This document shows, piece by piece, positions 29,823 to 41,800 of a stretch of 64,000 bases of DNA. Positions within the stretch are counted from its first letter, which is position 1, and each line of letters starts with the position of its first letter. Position numbers and translations under genes: made by a program. This stretch comes from Aplectana chamaeleonis (Eukaryota; Nematoda; Chromadorea; Rhabditida; Cosmocercidae): assembly GCA_029168955.1 (NCBI GenBank), contig JAPDOI010001534.1, positions 62,001 through 126,000 of the forward strand. Direction: 5' to 3'. The notes beneath the pieces are model-generated. The model made no database searches. It worked only from the letters and a program-made list of their open reading frames with translations, and was not told the origin of the DNA.

Positions 29823-32800
29823 CTTAATGCATAGAATACATAATTACGTAGAAAATAGAACAGTGCATTTTAGAGTCTCCTGCATTTTGGCATGACACTT
29901 CCTATATGAACGCCAATAACTTTCTCTAATGCCTGGAGATCATAATAATCCAAGCTTTTAGAAAACTGCTGGTGAATCGAGACAGTGGGAAGGAACAGCG
30001 CAGCTTTCTTTTGACTTCTTTACTCCTGTAGGGATCGAATAGGATGGCTCGCAGTTTTTTTTTTCAGTACTCACATACAAAAAGTTTTTTTTTTCAATAG
30101 GAATAAACTAAGTCAGTAGCGGAGTGCCAACTAGTCAAGAGCTTCAAATGAATGGCGCTGTGTGTCAGCAGGTTATCCTTGATTTTTATTATTGCGAAGT
30201 TTGTACCTGATTATTTTTCCGGGAGCATTTGTGCTCACAACTCGCACAGGTGGACCAGGACTCATTGCTTTTGCAACCAGGATCTGAACAAGGCTATCAG
30301 ACGAGAAGTTGGCAGTAATGTTAGTGGTTGGCATAAATTCACCTTTGTAGCAATATTTTGGCTTCACACAGATGCCACTACCATTGCGCCTGTAACCTTC
30401 TTTGCATACGCAACCTGGCATGCAAATTTTGTTTTCCTCTTTACACTGAAACAAAACGAATTTCTGAGCACCTCCGAGAATGAACTTGGTCAGCAACCGA
30501 TCATGTTTAGGTTTTGGGGGTGTTTCAAATCCAATGCATAAACAAGTAGAAAAGAAAAAGTGAAAACAACGCCTACTTCGTGTTTCCTTTATTCCACTCA
30601 GGATCACTGTGACATTTCCTTTCCCAAACACTTTACTTTTACTGGCCTCCTAGTAGATGATACATACAACCGACTTAGGGAGGCGAGCTATCTCGAGAAG
30701 AGAGAAAATCAACACTGTTTAGACCACGTGTCAAGATTAATTGGAAAAAGAGAGCAGTTCCAACAGCTATATCGGTGTTTGTGGTGAACCTCAAACTACT
30801 ACTAGAGAGTGGTGGGAGAAGGCAGAAACTACACTGCATCTTCGGTGCCTAATTGTGTTCGGAAATGGGTTGGTTCATGTGGGTCTAGAGTTCTGAATTG
30901 AAAAGAAGCTGAATGATGTTTGACGAGTTAGCAGATGTTCGTACCGAATGTATATACCGATAATATAATATTATCGTCATCAACTCAAAAAAAAGCTTTC
31001 TGCTCCAGTAATGAATTCCAAGGTTACCTCCTCCACTCCTCTGCAAGTCACATGGCACTCCGGCGGACAATTCGAAAATTCTTCATTCTCACCACAGTTT
31101 ATCTGCTCTGGAATTACTTCTGTATATGCCGTACTTATACTTAAAGCAGTCATGTCCCGATGGGCGTGTGTGTCCCGCGGATCTTAGGAAAAGCCGATCA
31201 AACTTGTATGAAATGGTACCAACATTTAGGTGGGTAGGGCATATATCGATTACCCAAAAATAGCCCGAGTCACCTCTAGGGTGCCTCGGGGCGGCCGACT
31301 TTATCCGTGGGGCGCACTTTCGGCCGTGGGTCATGAAAACTTCTATGAGTCGTCCAGCGCTAGATGGGCTACGCTCCAATCGGTGCGACAGGCTTCCAGT
31401 AAAAGTGGATGGGACGCCGTAAAGAATCGCTAGGGTTTGGAAATGTGACAAAAGTTACAGGAAGTGTGCAGGACGTCTGAGATTCCATGGTTGCTCCACC
31501 GCTCGTCTCGCACGTCACCCGCCACCATAGCTTTTTTTGGGTGGAGCCAGGTACTCCACCAATTTTCACATCTGAGCAGGTAAAGCTTGGAACCTTCGCC
31601 ATTGGGAAAACCGGTGACAACTGGCGAAACGCCACGGAAAACAATGAAAGTGACCCAATACTCATGCAAGTCATTTTCAAGATTGGGTGGGTGTCACTGC
31701 CGGCTTTTCGGCCCATAATTTTTTTTTGCTTGGAGGTTTTGGTTAAAAGTCATTTTTAGAATTCTCAAGCGATTCTGCATCGAATGGCGTTTTCATGTTC
31801 AGAGAACACGTTCTCACTCTTCCAGCCGATTTCGGTTTATAAAGTGCATTTTTTGTGCCAGAAGTTATCGGTTTTTGTTCATAATTTTCTATGCTAAGAG
31901 ATGGACCTTTGATAAAGCTTTTTTCGGAATCCTCTCAGAATTCTGCGTCGACAAGTGTTTCCAGGTTGGAAATATATTTTCTCGATCCTTCAGCCTAAAT
32001 CGTTTTGCGAAACACCGGTTTTTCGCCTATAACACTTTAACCATTAAAGATAGGGCTGTGGTGAGGGTAGTTTTTGAAATGTAAGTAAAATTCAGTGTCG
32101 AATAATTTATCGGGTTCATAACTTCGCTTGCTCCATGAGCCAGCCAGGTCGGTGGAGCCGAGCTCAATAGTAATCTCCATAGGGTGTTCCCGCCTCTATT
32201 GTGTAAATAGTATACGCAGAGTTCTCATGGAGCCTACAACGGAGCTCGGCTCCAACGACCTGGCTGGTTCATGGGCAGGCAAAGCTAGGAACCCGGTATG
32301 TCAGTCGCCACAGAATTTTACGAATTTTCCATTACCGAACTGTCTCCTCATCCTGGCGCGCTCTCGCGCAACGACTGCGAATGAAGAGAAATACAGGCTT
32401 GAGACACCTCGTCCAACCATTTTTCACCCTCAAAATCTTGGGATCTTTGAAGAGCCATAACTCTGTTCGAAGTGGGTCTTTGACGATTTCAGAGATACCA
32501 CTGTCAACGTGTGACTCTCTCTAGGATAAGCATGAAATCTGAAAATTGATTTTTCATGTGCCCTGTGCCTTAACACTTAAGAGACCGCGTGTCCACACTG
32601 CGCACCCACGGCTGTTTTGCCCCTCGGACCGCGTGTCCACACTGCGCACCCACGCCATAAAGCTTTTAATATTTTTTATATTTCTCTGGCGTGAAGTCTT
32701 TCTTAATTACGGATAGGTTCCTTATGATGTCACTTATTTACACTCACAGTGGTCAAGCATTTTCAGCGTTCCTAGTAATTTTACAAGCATCTCCGGAAAT

Positions 32801-35800
32801 GGCACTTTTCGATTTTTGGAGCTTCTTTGGCTGGAAAGAAATCGTTCCAAGCTTGGCTAGGAAGGGTTATCAATGATGCTTATCACGGAACTGATGTTCT
32901 ATAGTTGATTGTCGAAATAGTAGTGCCACCTATTTGAGATAACTGTAGTAAGTCATCGTTTCAAATTTTACTGCCTTGACCCCGAGGGTTATTCGAGTTG
33001 CTGCACAAGGTTCTGGTGTTAACTTTTCAATTTCTAATGAAATTTCCTTCGACTACGGTATATTAGCCATCGGTCAGCTTTGTTCAATTTTACGCTAAAG
33101 TACGAGTGGAAGGTAACTTGGTGGAGAAAGGGGTGAAAACCTAGAAATAGTTCTGTGCTTAAAATTTTACTGAAATTTAACTACGGGGTATGCTTGGAGG
33201 CGCTGAACAATGAAGTGGTGTATATTTCACAGTTTTCTAAAGCTTCGCTGGCGTCTGTCGTTCGTTATCCGTTTGTAAACGTTTCAGGTTTTGGTGCGAC
33301 TTCGCTCACTTGGTCATTGGAGAGGAGGGGGTGCTGATCATGAATCTGATTCCCATTTTGAGAATTCTGACAAAGTTTCTGTCGGTCGCATCAGACAATT
33401 TTGTAGATCAAAGTATTTGAGTCCGCCGAAAGTTCTACATGAGGTTTATTAGGGCATTACAGAGGAGAAGTTCGTTCATTTTTCAAATTTTCAATGCTCC
33501 CGGTCGGCCTAGCACGGCTGAATCCTAACCATTAGCTGTAACCTGAAGAAAATTCTAGAAGTCGACAAACAAACGCTTATTTCGTTACCAGCCTTGTGCA
33601 TGTAAAGCTGGAATAACTTCCAAAATAAAAAAAGCAGGTCTGCGAAAAAGCGGTGGATCATTGCTTCACCATGGCCTCACTCCAGATCTCTGTGGGGCGA
33701 CATACTCTCGGGTGGAGTAGTAACGGAATACTGGTTGTCTAAGTAAGAAAGCCTGCTCCGATCAAAATGGTTCCCAGCGGACCGCGTGTCCACACTGCGC
33801 ACCCACGGAAACGATTAGCCGTGGAGTGCACCGGTCCGCTGTGGAAATTCGCTGTGGAGCAGGCGGTCTCTTAAGTGTTAAAAGGCAGTAATCACGATAA
33901 AAATCTTGAAAACCGTCCCACGCTGATCCCAATTATGTCTCTGAAACAGTAAAAACCTTCTGGGAAGAGAGTTATGGTCCCTCAAAAAATGAGCTAGGGA
34001 AGCACGTTGGACGAATTGTCCGAGCCTTGTACCTTCTGTCTTTTTCAGCCGATGTATGCGAACCGACCTGAGTACAGAGAGAAGTTGAGAATCAAGGGAA
34101 GAACTATTAATCGGGAACTGTGGCTCATCTCACGATCTCCAGCATTCATTTGTTCACGTCGGTGGGCGTGCGTTGCGCTTTTAGGGTTTGCCTTGCGCTC
34201 GAAGTTGCAACTTCGGGCTCTTTTTGAGCTTTTCCTGGCTCGCTTTCATGCGTTCTTATCCCGTCAACGTTAGAGTGGGCCTCTCCACTACCCATTCCTA
34301 GTGGATACTGAAACACATTTTTTTATCGTGAACACTGCCTTTAAGCTACTTTACATGTGAGGCTCATCTGGAGGGAGTGGTTTGAATAGAGTGATGGTCC
34401 ATCTAAGCGAAACGAAGTATTTACGCTGTTTCTGTCATAGAGTATGTTGGAAAGAGCTGGGTAGTAGCGTAAAAGGGACACCAACATTCATATCTCAAAA
34501 GGTCAAAAGGTCAAAACGGTTGGTGGGCCACAGAAATTTCAATTTTCAGCTTAACGCTGTTGTCTGGAAATCCGAAAAGAAACTTCATATACGTATTCAA
34601 CAACCCAAAAAACTCCTTTTGCAGAAATTGGGCACAAAAAATAATTTAATTTCTGAGGTTCGTCCACTGTTTTGGGAGTAGCTTTTGGGAAGGGGAATAG
34701 GTTCAAAGCTCGCTTCACGGACAGATTCTACGTTTGGCAAATACCTCGTTTTGCTCACTTCAAACTACGATTAAATGAGTTTACCTTGTGAAAATTCGCG
34801 ATCTTGATGGTTCTCATTATATCAAACCTATATTTTCAGCGGAAAGAACCGTATAAACAGAGAATCAATCTATTGCGCGACAAGGGCTTAAGTGTACCGT
34901 CTTGCATGAGTGAGATCACTCTGAAAAGCCCATAAGCTAGTTTCAAATTTACCTGGAGAGCCTTCATGGCTGCAGTCCTCCGTTTTTACGCAGTGATTAG
35001 CATCCTTACGTGAATACCCTCTGTCGCATATCCAAACTGGGTATTTAGCATATTTACAGGTTTGCTGAAAAGACTTCTGTGCGAAAATGATTTGTTCCTG
35101 AAGCACTAGTGACTGAGGGGCTGATTTTCAAACTTTGTTAGCGTCTGCTCTTCAGTGGCGATACTAACTCTGATATTGATGTTAGCATTAACTTTCCTAA
35201 TTTGAAACAATCGGGGTTTTCGCTACGGTTGGACTGGAAGTGTCTTTACTTTAACTTCGTTATCTTAGATTCTTGAAGCGCTAATTGAACCTTTCAAACT
35301 CAGCAGGAGGGAGAAAGATGCCTGTTGCCTGTTATTCAGAAGAGTCTCACATTCAGTCGACATGCATGGAGGTCCCACATCCTTTATCATTGACAAATTC
35401 TGTTGCGCTATGCGCTCATAAGAGATGGAAAATTCAGTTTTTGTGAAGTTTTCCTATGCCTTTCGTATGTATTCAGAAAGATGTCGTTGAATCACAAAAA
35501 GCACGAATTCGTAAAACGAGCGCAAGATTTGAGCTCATGCGTAGTTTAGGCATAGCAATTTTTATGAAAGAGCTAATCCTGAGAGCCCTTCTAGTATAAT
35601 GGTTTAATCTACACCAAGGTGCATAGGCTAAGTCCTCTTTCCCTCCTATGCTGTTATACAGGTAGTACGATTGTTGTTTGCGAAGATAGCGAATTGGCCC
35701 AAAGCCCGATGAGACCCCGCAGCTGTATTCATCGACCCAAACATAAAGAATTGCTACAGTTCAGAGCAAATAGGGAATGTGCGAGGTAAATACAGTGCGT

Positions 35801-38800
35801 TCAGAAATGATAGGCTCACCCTTGAAAACCGAGGTTTTCAGAACGCTTCACAGTTTGGCGATCCATAGTGTTCACTATTGAATTCAGCAGTGCAGAAAAC
35901 TTGTGAATACTCAGTCTTATGAATACTCCACGATTTTGAACAATTTTAAGATGAATTTTCCGATTTTTCACCGTTCAGAAATGATAGGCTTACCCTGTAA
36001 AAATTCACATTTCTTACTGTGAAAAATTTCCTGTTACAAGTCCATTACATATAATTGACGTGGGTAAATCGTACATCGTTGGTGCTAGTATGGGACGTGG
36101 TACTGCTCTTACTACTTCTGAACAGGCCAGGATTCGTGTCCTCGCCTCTGCTGGACTGAGTCAGCGAAGAATAGCGGCCGAAATCGGATAGTTTCGCAAC
36201 ACTGTGGTGGGCAGATTCTCAGAGATACGGCTTCTTATGGAAAAGCGAAGTCTACCAGTTGCCCTAGAAGGTCACCATTTAGGATGCCCAAGGATCAGTC
36301 TCCTACGTTCCTACAGCACGCTGTCGCTGAATCAAGTCAGGTCCGAATTATCGCTTGATGTTCCTAAAACAGCTGTCTGGAACACCTTTAACGGCAATGA
36401 AAACATCGTCCGCCAAGTTATGAAGAAGGCCCCGTCCATGTCCGCCAACTATAAGGAAGCTCGATTGGAATTTGAAAGAAAGAACATGGCAACCGACTGG
36501 ACGAAGGTAAGGCGATTTCCCGTAAGCCAAGAAAACATGAAAACTGAACTTAGAATTGTTCAGGTTATTTTCTCCGACTAGAAAAATATGATCTTGAAGA
36601 TTCTGATAGAGCTAGGTATTCCTGGAGGGATCTCCGCAAGGATCCGTTGATTTCTAGCAGAAGGAATTTTGGTGGCGGCTTGCTGATATGTTGAGGAGCA
36701 TTTTGCAGCGAAGGACAATGGGGCTGGCCTTCACTTCCTGTCGGATGAAGTCGGCGGAATACCAGGAAACTCTGAGGACACATCTACTGCCGTTCTTCTC
36801 TGGAAAAGCGTTTCACTTCCCAGCAGGATAGCGCTGCAGTACATGTGTCGAGGTCTACAAAATCCTGGTTGGAGCAGCAGCGAAGTCGTGTGATGGAATG
36901 GCCTGGGTGCAGCCCTGATTGCAACCCCTTAGAGAAAATTTAGGGCATAATTGTGGACCAGGTTTATACAACAACAAGCAGTATGGCGCCGTAGATGAGT
37001 TTAAAGCTGCTGTTCTCGAAGCCTGGGCCAACCTTGATAAGAATGTCATATCAAATTTGATCCTTTCTCTGTCTAAGAGAATTTTTGAGGTCATTGAAAA
37101 CGGTGGTGGACCTATATCATACTAGATTTTATTGTTAGTTCACGTTTTGTTCGATAAATATTTGTTTTCGCAGAGTGAGCCTATCATTTCTGAACGGTGA
37201 AAAAAACCGAAAATTTACCCTAAATTTGTTCAAAATCGTGGAGTGTTCGAAAGATTGAGTAAGCACAGGTTTTTTGCACTACTGAATTCAATGGTAAACA
37301 GTATGGGTGGTCAAATTGTAAAGCGTTTTGGAAACCATGATTCTCAAGGGTGAGCCCATCATTTCTAAACGCTTTGTAGTGAGATGGATGAACGCAGGGA
37401 ACGTAGATCTTCATCTTCTCAATGAGCCTGGTTGCGGAGATAACCCGCACAGTTTCTGAAATACTGAGATGTATCTGTATTATATTTGTATCCCACTCAC
37501 CCTGTTTCCTTGTGAGCACGCTGGTTCATATGTGTTGTTGCATAGAACGTAGGTTTGGTTATTCCAGTGAAATTTCGTTTGTGGATAAAGCGCTGCAAAA
37601 CATAAAGAATTTTTTCTTGGCTTTTCAACATTATCAGAAATTTTTAGAGTTCCCTACTGCTGCTACTTCTATAAATTTTTTTACTACTACTTATAAGAGA
37701 GTGCTTAAAACAGAATCTCTATTATGAATCAGATGAAAAACCGCTTAGAGGGAAAATTTTGCACCATTACCTTCATCATGACTTGTGAACTATGAGCGGC
37801 CACCTACCCTTGACAGTGGCGAAACTCTCTCGTTACAGAGTTCACCGCTAAAAATCCCAATCGCATATAGAGGACAACGCTAAGCTGTGTCAATGCGGTC
37901 ACCGGTGCTCGTCTCCACATTCTAGGGTGCAGGAGTAATCAGTCGAGATAGATTTCTAAGTCAGAGTCGAGCTGTTGTTCCTACTCACCGAGCCAATTAA
38001 AAGTAGTGGCGTTAATCTTTGGAAAGCAGCAGTTAATGCTAGACTTTTTATGGCAGAGTCTCTCGCTTCGCACACAACTTTATAACCTTCCAAAATCACA
38101 AAATTCTCACGGAAGTGTAGAAGTTTTTGTTTCTAGAGTTTACCATGTTTATAGCCCGATATCGTGGTATCTTTATCACCGGTGAGACTGGGTCCCCTAC
38201 TTCCTAGTCTGTCCAGAGCTTCAGCTGCTTACCTCTGGAGAAAGACTCTGTTCGAATGATTCACCGCTCTTCATTTTGTTCATACTCTACCCTATATCAA
38301 TTGGGTATCATCAATTATGTTCACAATGAAAATTTGGTGCCGTTGGCAGTTTATAATCGTCTGCTTCACACTCTATCAGGATCGAAGAGCTCGGCTCACA
38401 CGCAGTCTGTGCCTGATCATGCTGGCCTGACCTAGAGCCATCAGAAAACCACGTGTTCTGCTTTCAGAGGTGCCAGTTACGCTCAAAGGTTTGACAGTTT
38501 GGATGGTGTAAAAACAGTAGTTGAGAATATTTTTCGCGGCATAGGGTCCCGAATTCCTGAGGCTAGACATTATCTTCACAATAAATAGAAGACGGTTGTC
38601 GCGGATATCAACTACCTCTTCGTGTGGGGCACCGCTGTGCCGGGCCTCGCCCTCTAACCAGGCGGCAAGGGCACCTGCCGGCTACAATAGGCGCGCTGCG
38701 CGCGGCGGCCCCGCCTCTCTTCGCCTCTGCCACATCTGCAGTCACCACCGACGCGACGCATGCAGCGACCGCGCTCGCATCCGCTGGCATGAGTCATGCT

Positions 38801-41800
38801 CATCCCGCGTTGGCTTGAGCACGGGAGTTCCTAAACCGCCAACGAATGGGACTCCTGTATACCCTGGTGTGGACAGCTACCTCACAGCTGGCGCCCCTAA
38901 GGCCACACCGCGCCGGGGAGCGCTAGGGCCAGACTTTTCATGAGTTAAATACCCGTCTCAGTAGCGCAGTCGAAGACGGGTAAGCTGGTCGCCTCCAGCA
39001 GCGAACGCCGCTGCTGTTGAGGAATCCGGCCTATCGTTAGTTAGGTGTGAGGTACGAGACCGCACTTAGGCCTTCCCTCAAGGAGGGCCAAGGTAAGGCA
39101 GAACTGCCGCACGAGGCGCCAACTATTCGGTGTGCTGGTATTCAACCGTTCAAGGTTCGCAGCTACCCGGAGATCCGGAATGAGTTTTTTAGGGATGTAA
39201 AGGATCCCAGGTACTCGAGGATCTTCATGTTCATTATGGAAAATCAGAATACCTTTATTCTCTTGTTTTGTTTTCTTGTTTGTGTTTTGTGCACAGCGGT
39301 TATCGCTTACAGCAGGCCGTGCAAGTTTGAGCCCTATTAATGATTCATGCCACCGCATGCCTGTAGGCCGGGTTAGGATCCGGAGGTTGCCACGAGGTTA
39401 TTTTGTAGCGACCCCTGCTCGGGTTAGACACGCTACTGTGGTCAGCCCACTAGGGCAGCTACCCATGAAAGGAAGAGGCCGTGCCTTTGCGCAGGGTACG
39501 GCCGACCTCATGAGGTGAAACGTCACCGGGGACGTGAACACCGCCGATGTGGGACTCGCTCGTGGCCACAGCCTGATCACTTTGGCTGAGCTCCAACTCG
39601 TAGATGGACGCGGGCCTAGTGCGCCCGCGACAACGGTTGTGGCTTACAACGGTGAATTTATTGCTGATCTTTGGTTTTGAAAGTTAAATATCGGAAGTGT
39701 TTTTTTTTGGTGCAGAACTTTCTAAATAATCCAGTATTTATGGAATGCTTACCACTACTTCCTGCTGAGCCTGTCTCGTTCAACCATCCTGAAAAGGAAA
39801 CTTGCAAAACCTTCTCATAACTCGAAGCAAAAAATAATAATGTTCCTACAACAATAAAATTGATTTATTCTTTTGCTCAGATGCTGAAACGTTTTCAGAC
39901 AGATTATGGCCGGGATCATAGTACAGTCGCTGCGACGCGTGAGAAAAAGAGGTATTGATCAGTCTCTGCGATATTGCCCATTAGATGGAATCGATTGTTT
40001 CGGTAAACGGAGCGGCAGATCTTGGAGTGAAACGAGTTAAGATGTTGGCTCGATAACGGTTCAACCCCCTTTTTTGACCACATTGATGAATTTTCAGCGA
40101 TTGTGCATCTCCCCGCAATGACATCAGCTTCGCTCTTCAATGGGCAACGATGCAATAAAAACGCGGTGGCATTCATATCCATTCAAATTGTATAAAAGTT
40201 TCTGTATTTATCAACCGTTCCAGGATGATTGTCCCATCCTAGTGCACCCCAGGAAGCGCCGTTCTCTTTGCCTAATGCATCTTTCGTAATCCTTACTGCA
40301 AAAACGGGATGCGCGGTGAGAAATATCATTGTTCACCAGCACTGCCATAGCGGCGCCGCCAACATCGCCGTGGCGGTTTTACCGTTTCAATCAATACTTT
40401 CTTCTCGATTTGAGTCCACTCCAAGACTAATAATTCTGGGACTATACTGTGCTACCGCATACGCAAATGCAAGCCAGGAGTTTCTGTGCATGTCACAGTT
40501 AGGCCCCGACTTCTACCCGCACCGCCATGACTGTGCCGCCTGAGATTATTAAGTGGCTTCCTGCTCGTCCTGCGCGTGCGCGCGGTGAAAAGTTTCATAG
40601 TTCACCGCTCGTCCCGCGCGCCACGAGCGTGCCGCGCTTGCGTTGAGGACTATGGAAGATGTTAAACCATCGATTTCCTCCAATGTACAGTAACGCGGCA
40701 ATTGATCGAAACCGCTCTTTCTCACGCAACGCTGCGACCATAGCATTATCCCGGCCTATTGCAGAGCCTACCTCGGCGCTGCAAGACCTCAGCGCTAGAG
40801 CAGTATGCTTAAACCGTTTTTACGCTGTGTTCGTCTGCCTTTTTTGCGTTTCGGATAGGTACGTGTAGTTATGGGAAAACGGAATATCATTGTCTCCACT
40901 CCCAGCCTACTGTGCTGCTTAAAGGCAGTGTTCACGATAAAAATGTGTTCTAGTTTCACCTAGGAATGGGTAGAGGAGGGGCACACCGTAACGTTGACGT
41001 CGATAGAGCGCAGGAAAACGAGCCAGGAAGAGCCCTAAAAGAGCCCGAAGTTGCCACTTTGAGCGCAAGGAGACCCCCAAAAGCGCAATATTCGCCCTCC
41101 GACGTGAACAAATGAGAACTCGGAATCGTGACATGAGCGATGGTTTCCGAACAATACCCCGCTCATCCCTTCATTCTCAACTTCTCTCTTTACTCAGGTC
41201 AGCTCGCATACATCGACTGCTAAAAGACGGAAGTTACAAGCCTCGGACAACCCGTCCACCATGCTTCCGTAGCTCATTTTTTGAAAGGACCATAACTCCG
41301 CCCAGAAGGTCTTGTACGGTTCCAGAATCATCATTGGAATCAGCATAAGACCGTTCTGAAGATAAGTGAAAATAACAGAAAAACGATTTTTGTTGCGAAC
41401 ACTGCCTTCAATCGTCGCATCCTGAAGTTCTCGTTGTTCGCCTACTGCACCAATATACCAGATGATTGTCATTCCGGATTTTCTAGGGTACAGGCCAGGC
41501 AGACAGATGCTTACGGCTTTTCCGCTTCAGCGGAGAAAATGTCCGTTTCGAAGATTTGTTTTCAGTCTTCCAACCCGTCAAAGTATCGGTGCTGTATTCA
41601 TAGGGTATGGACTGATGCGCCACTTTTCATTTCTCTCCGTCGATTCTTCAAGAAAAACTGTTCAAAACGAATTGATTTCTTGGAGTACAAATGCTATGCG
41701 AACAAAAATGCTGAATTAACTGCAAAGAAATGCTAAATGCAATGGGCAAATGAAAAAAAAGACAGCGACAATACCTACTCATAACTCAACAAAAAAACTT

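Noticed and set aside
35585..35660. TCTAGTATAATGGTTTAATC, like a tRNA A box and D arm
   Set aside because: No B box at the right distance and no acceptor stem could be paired.
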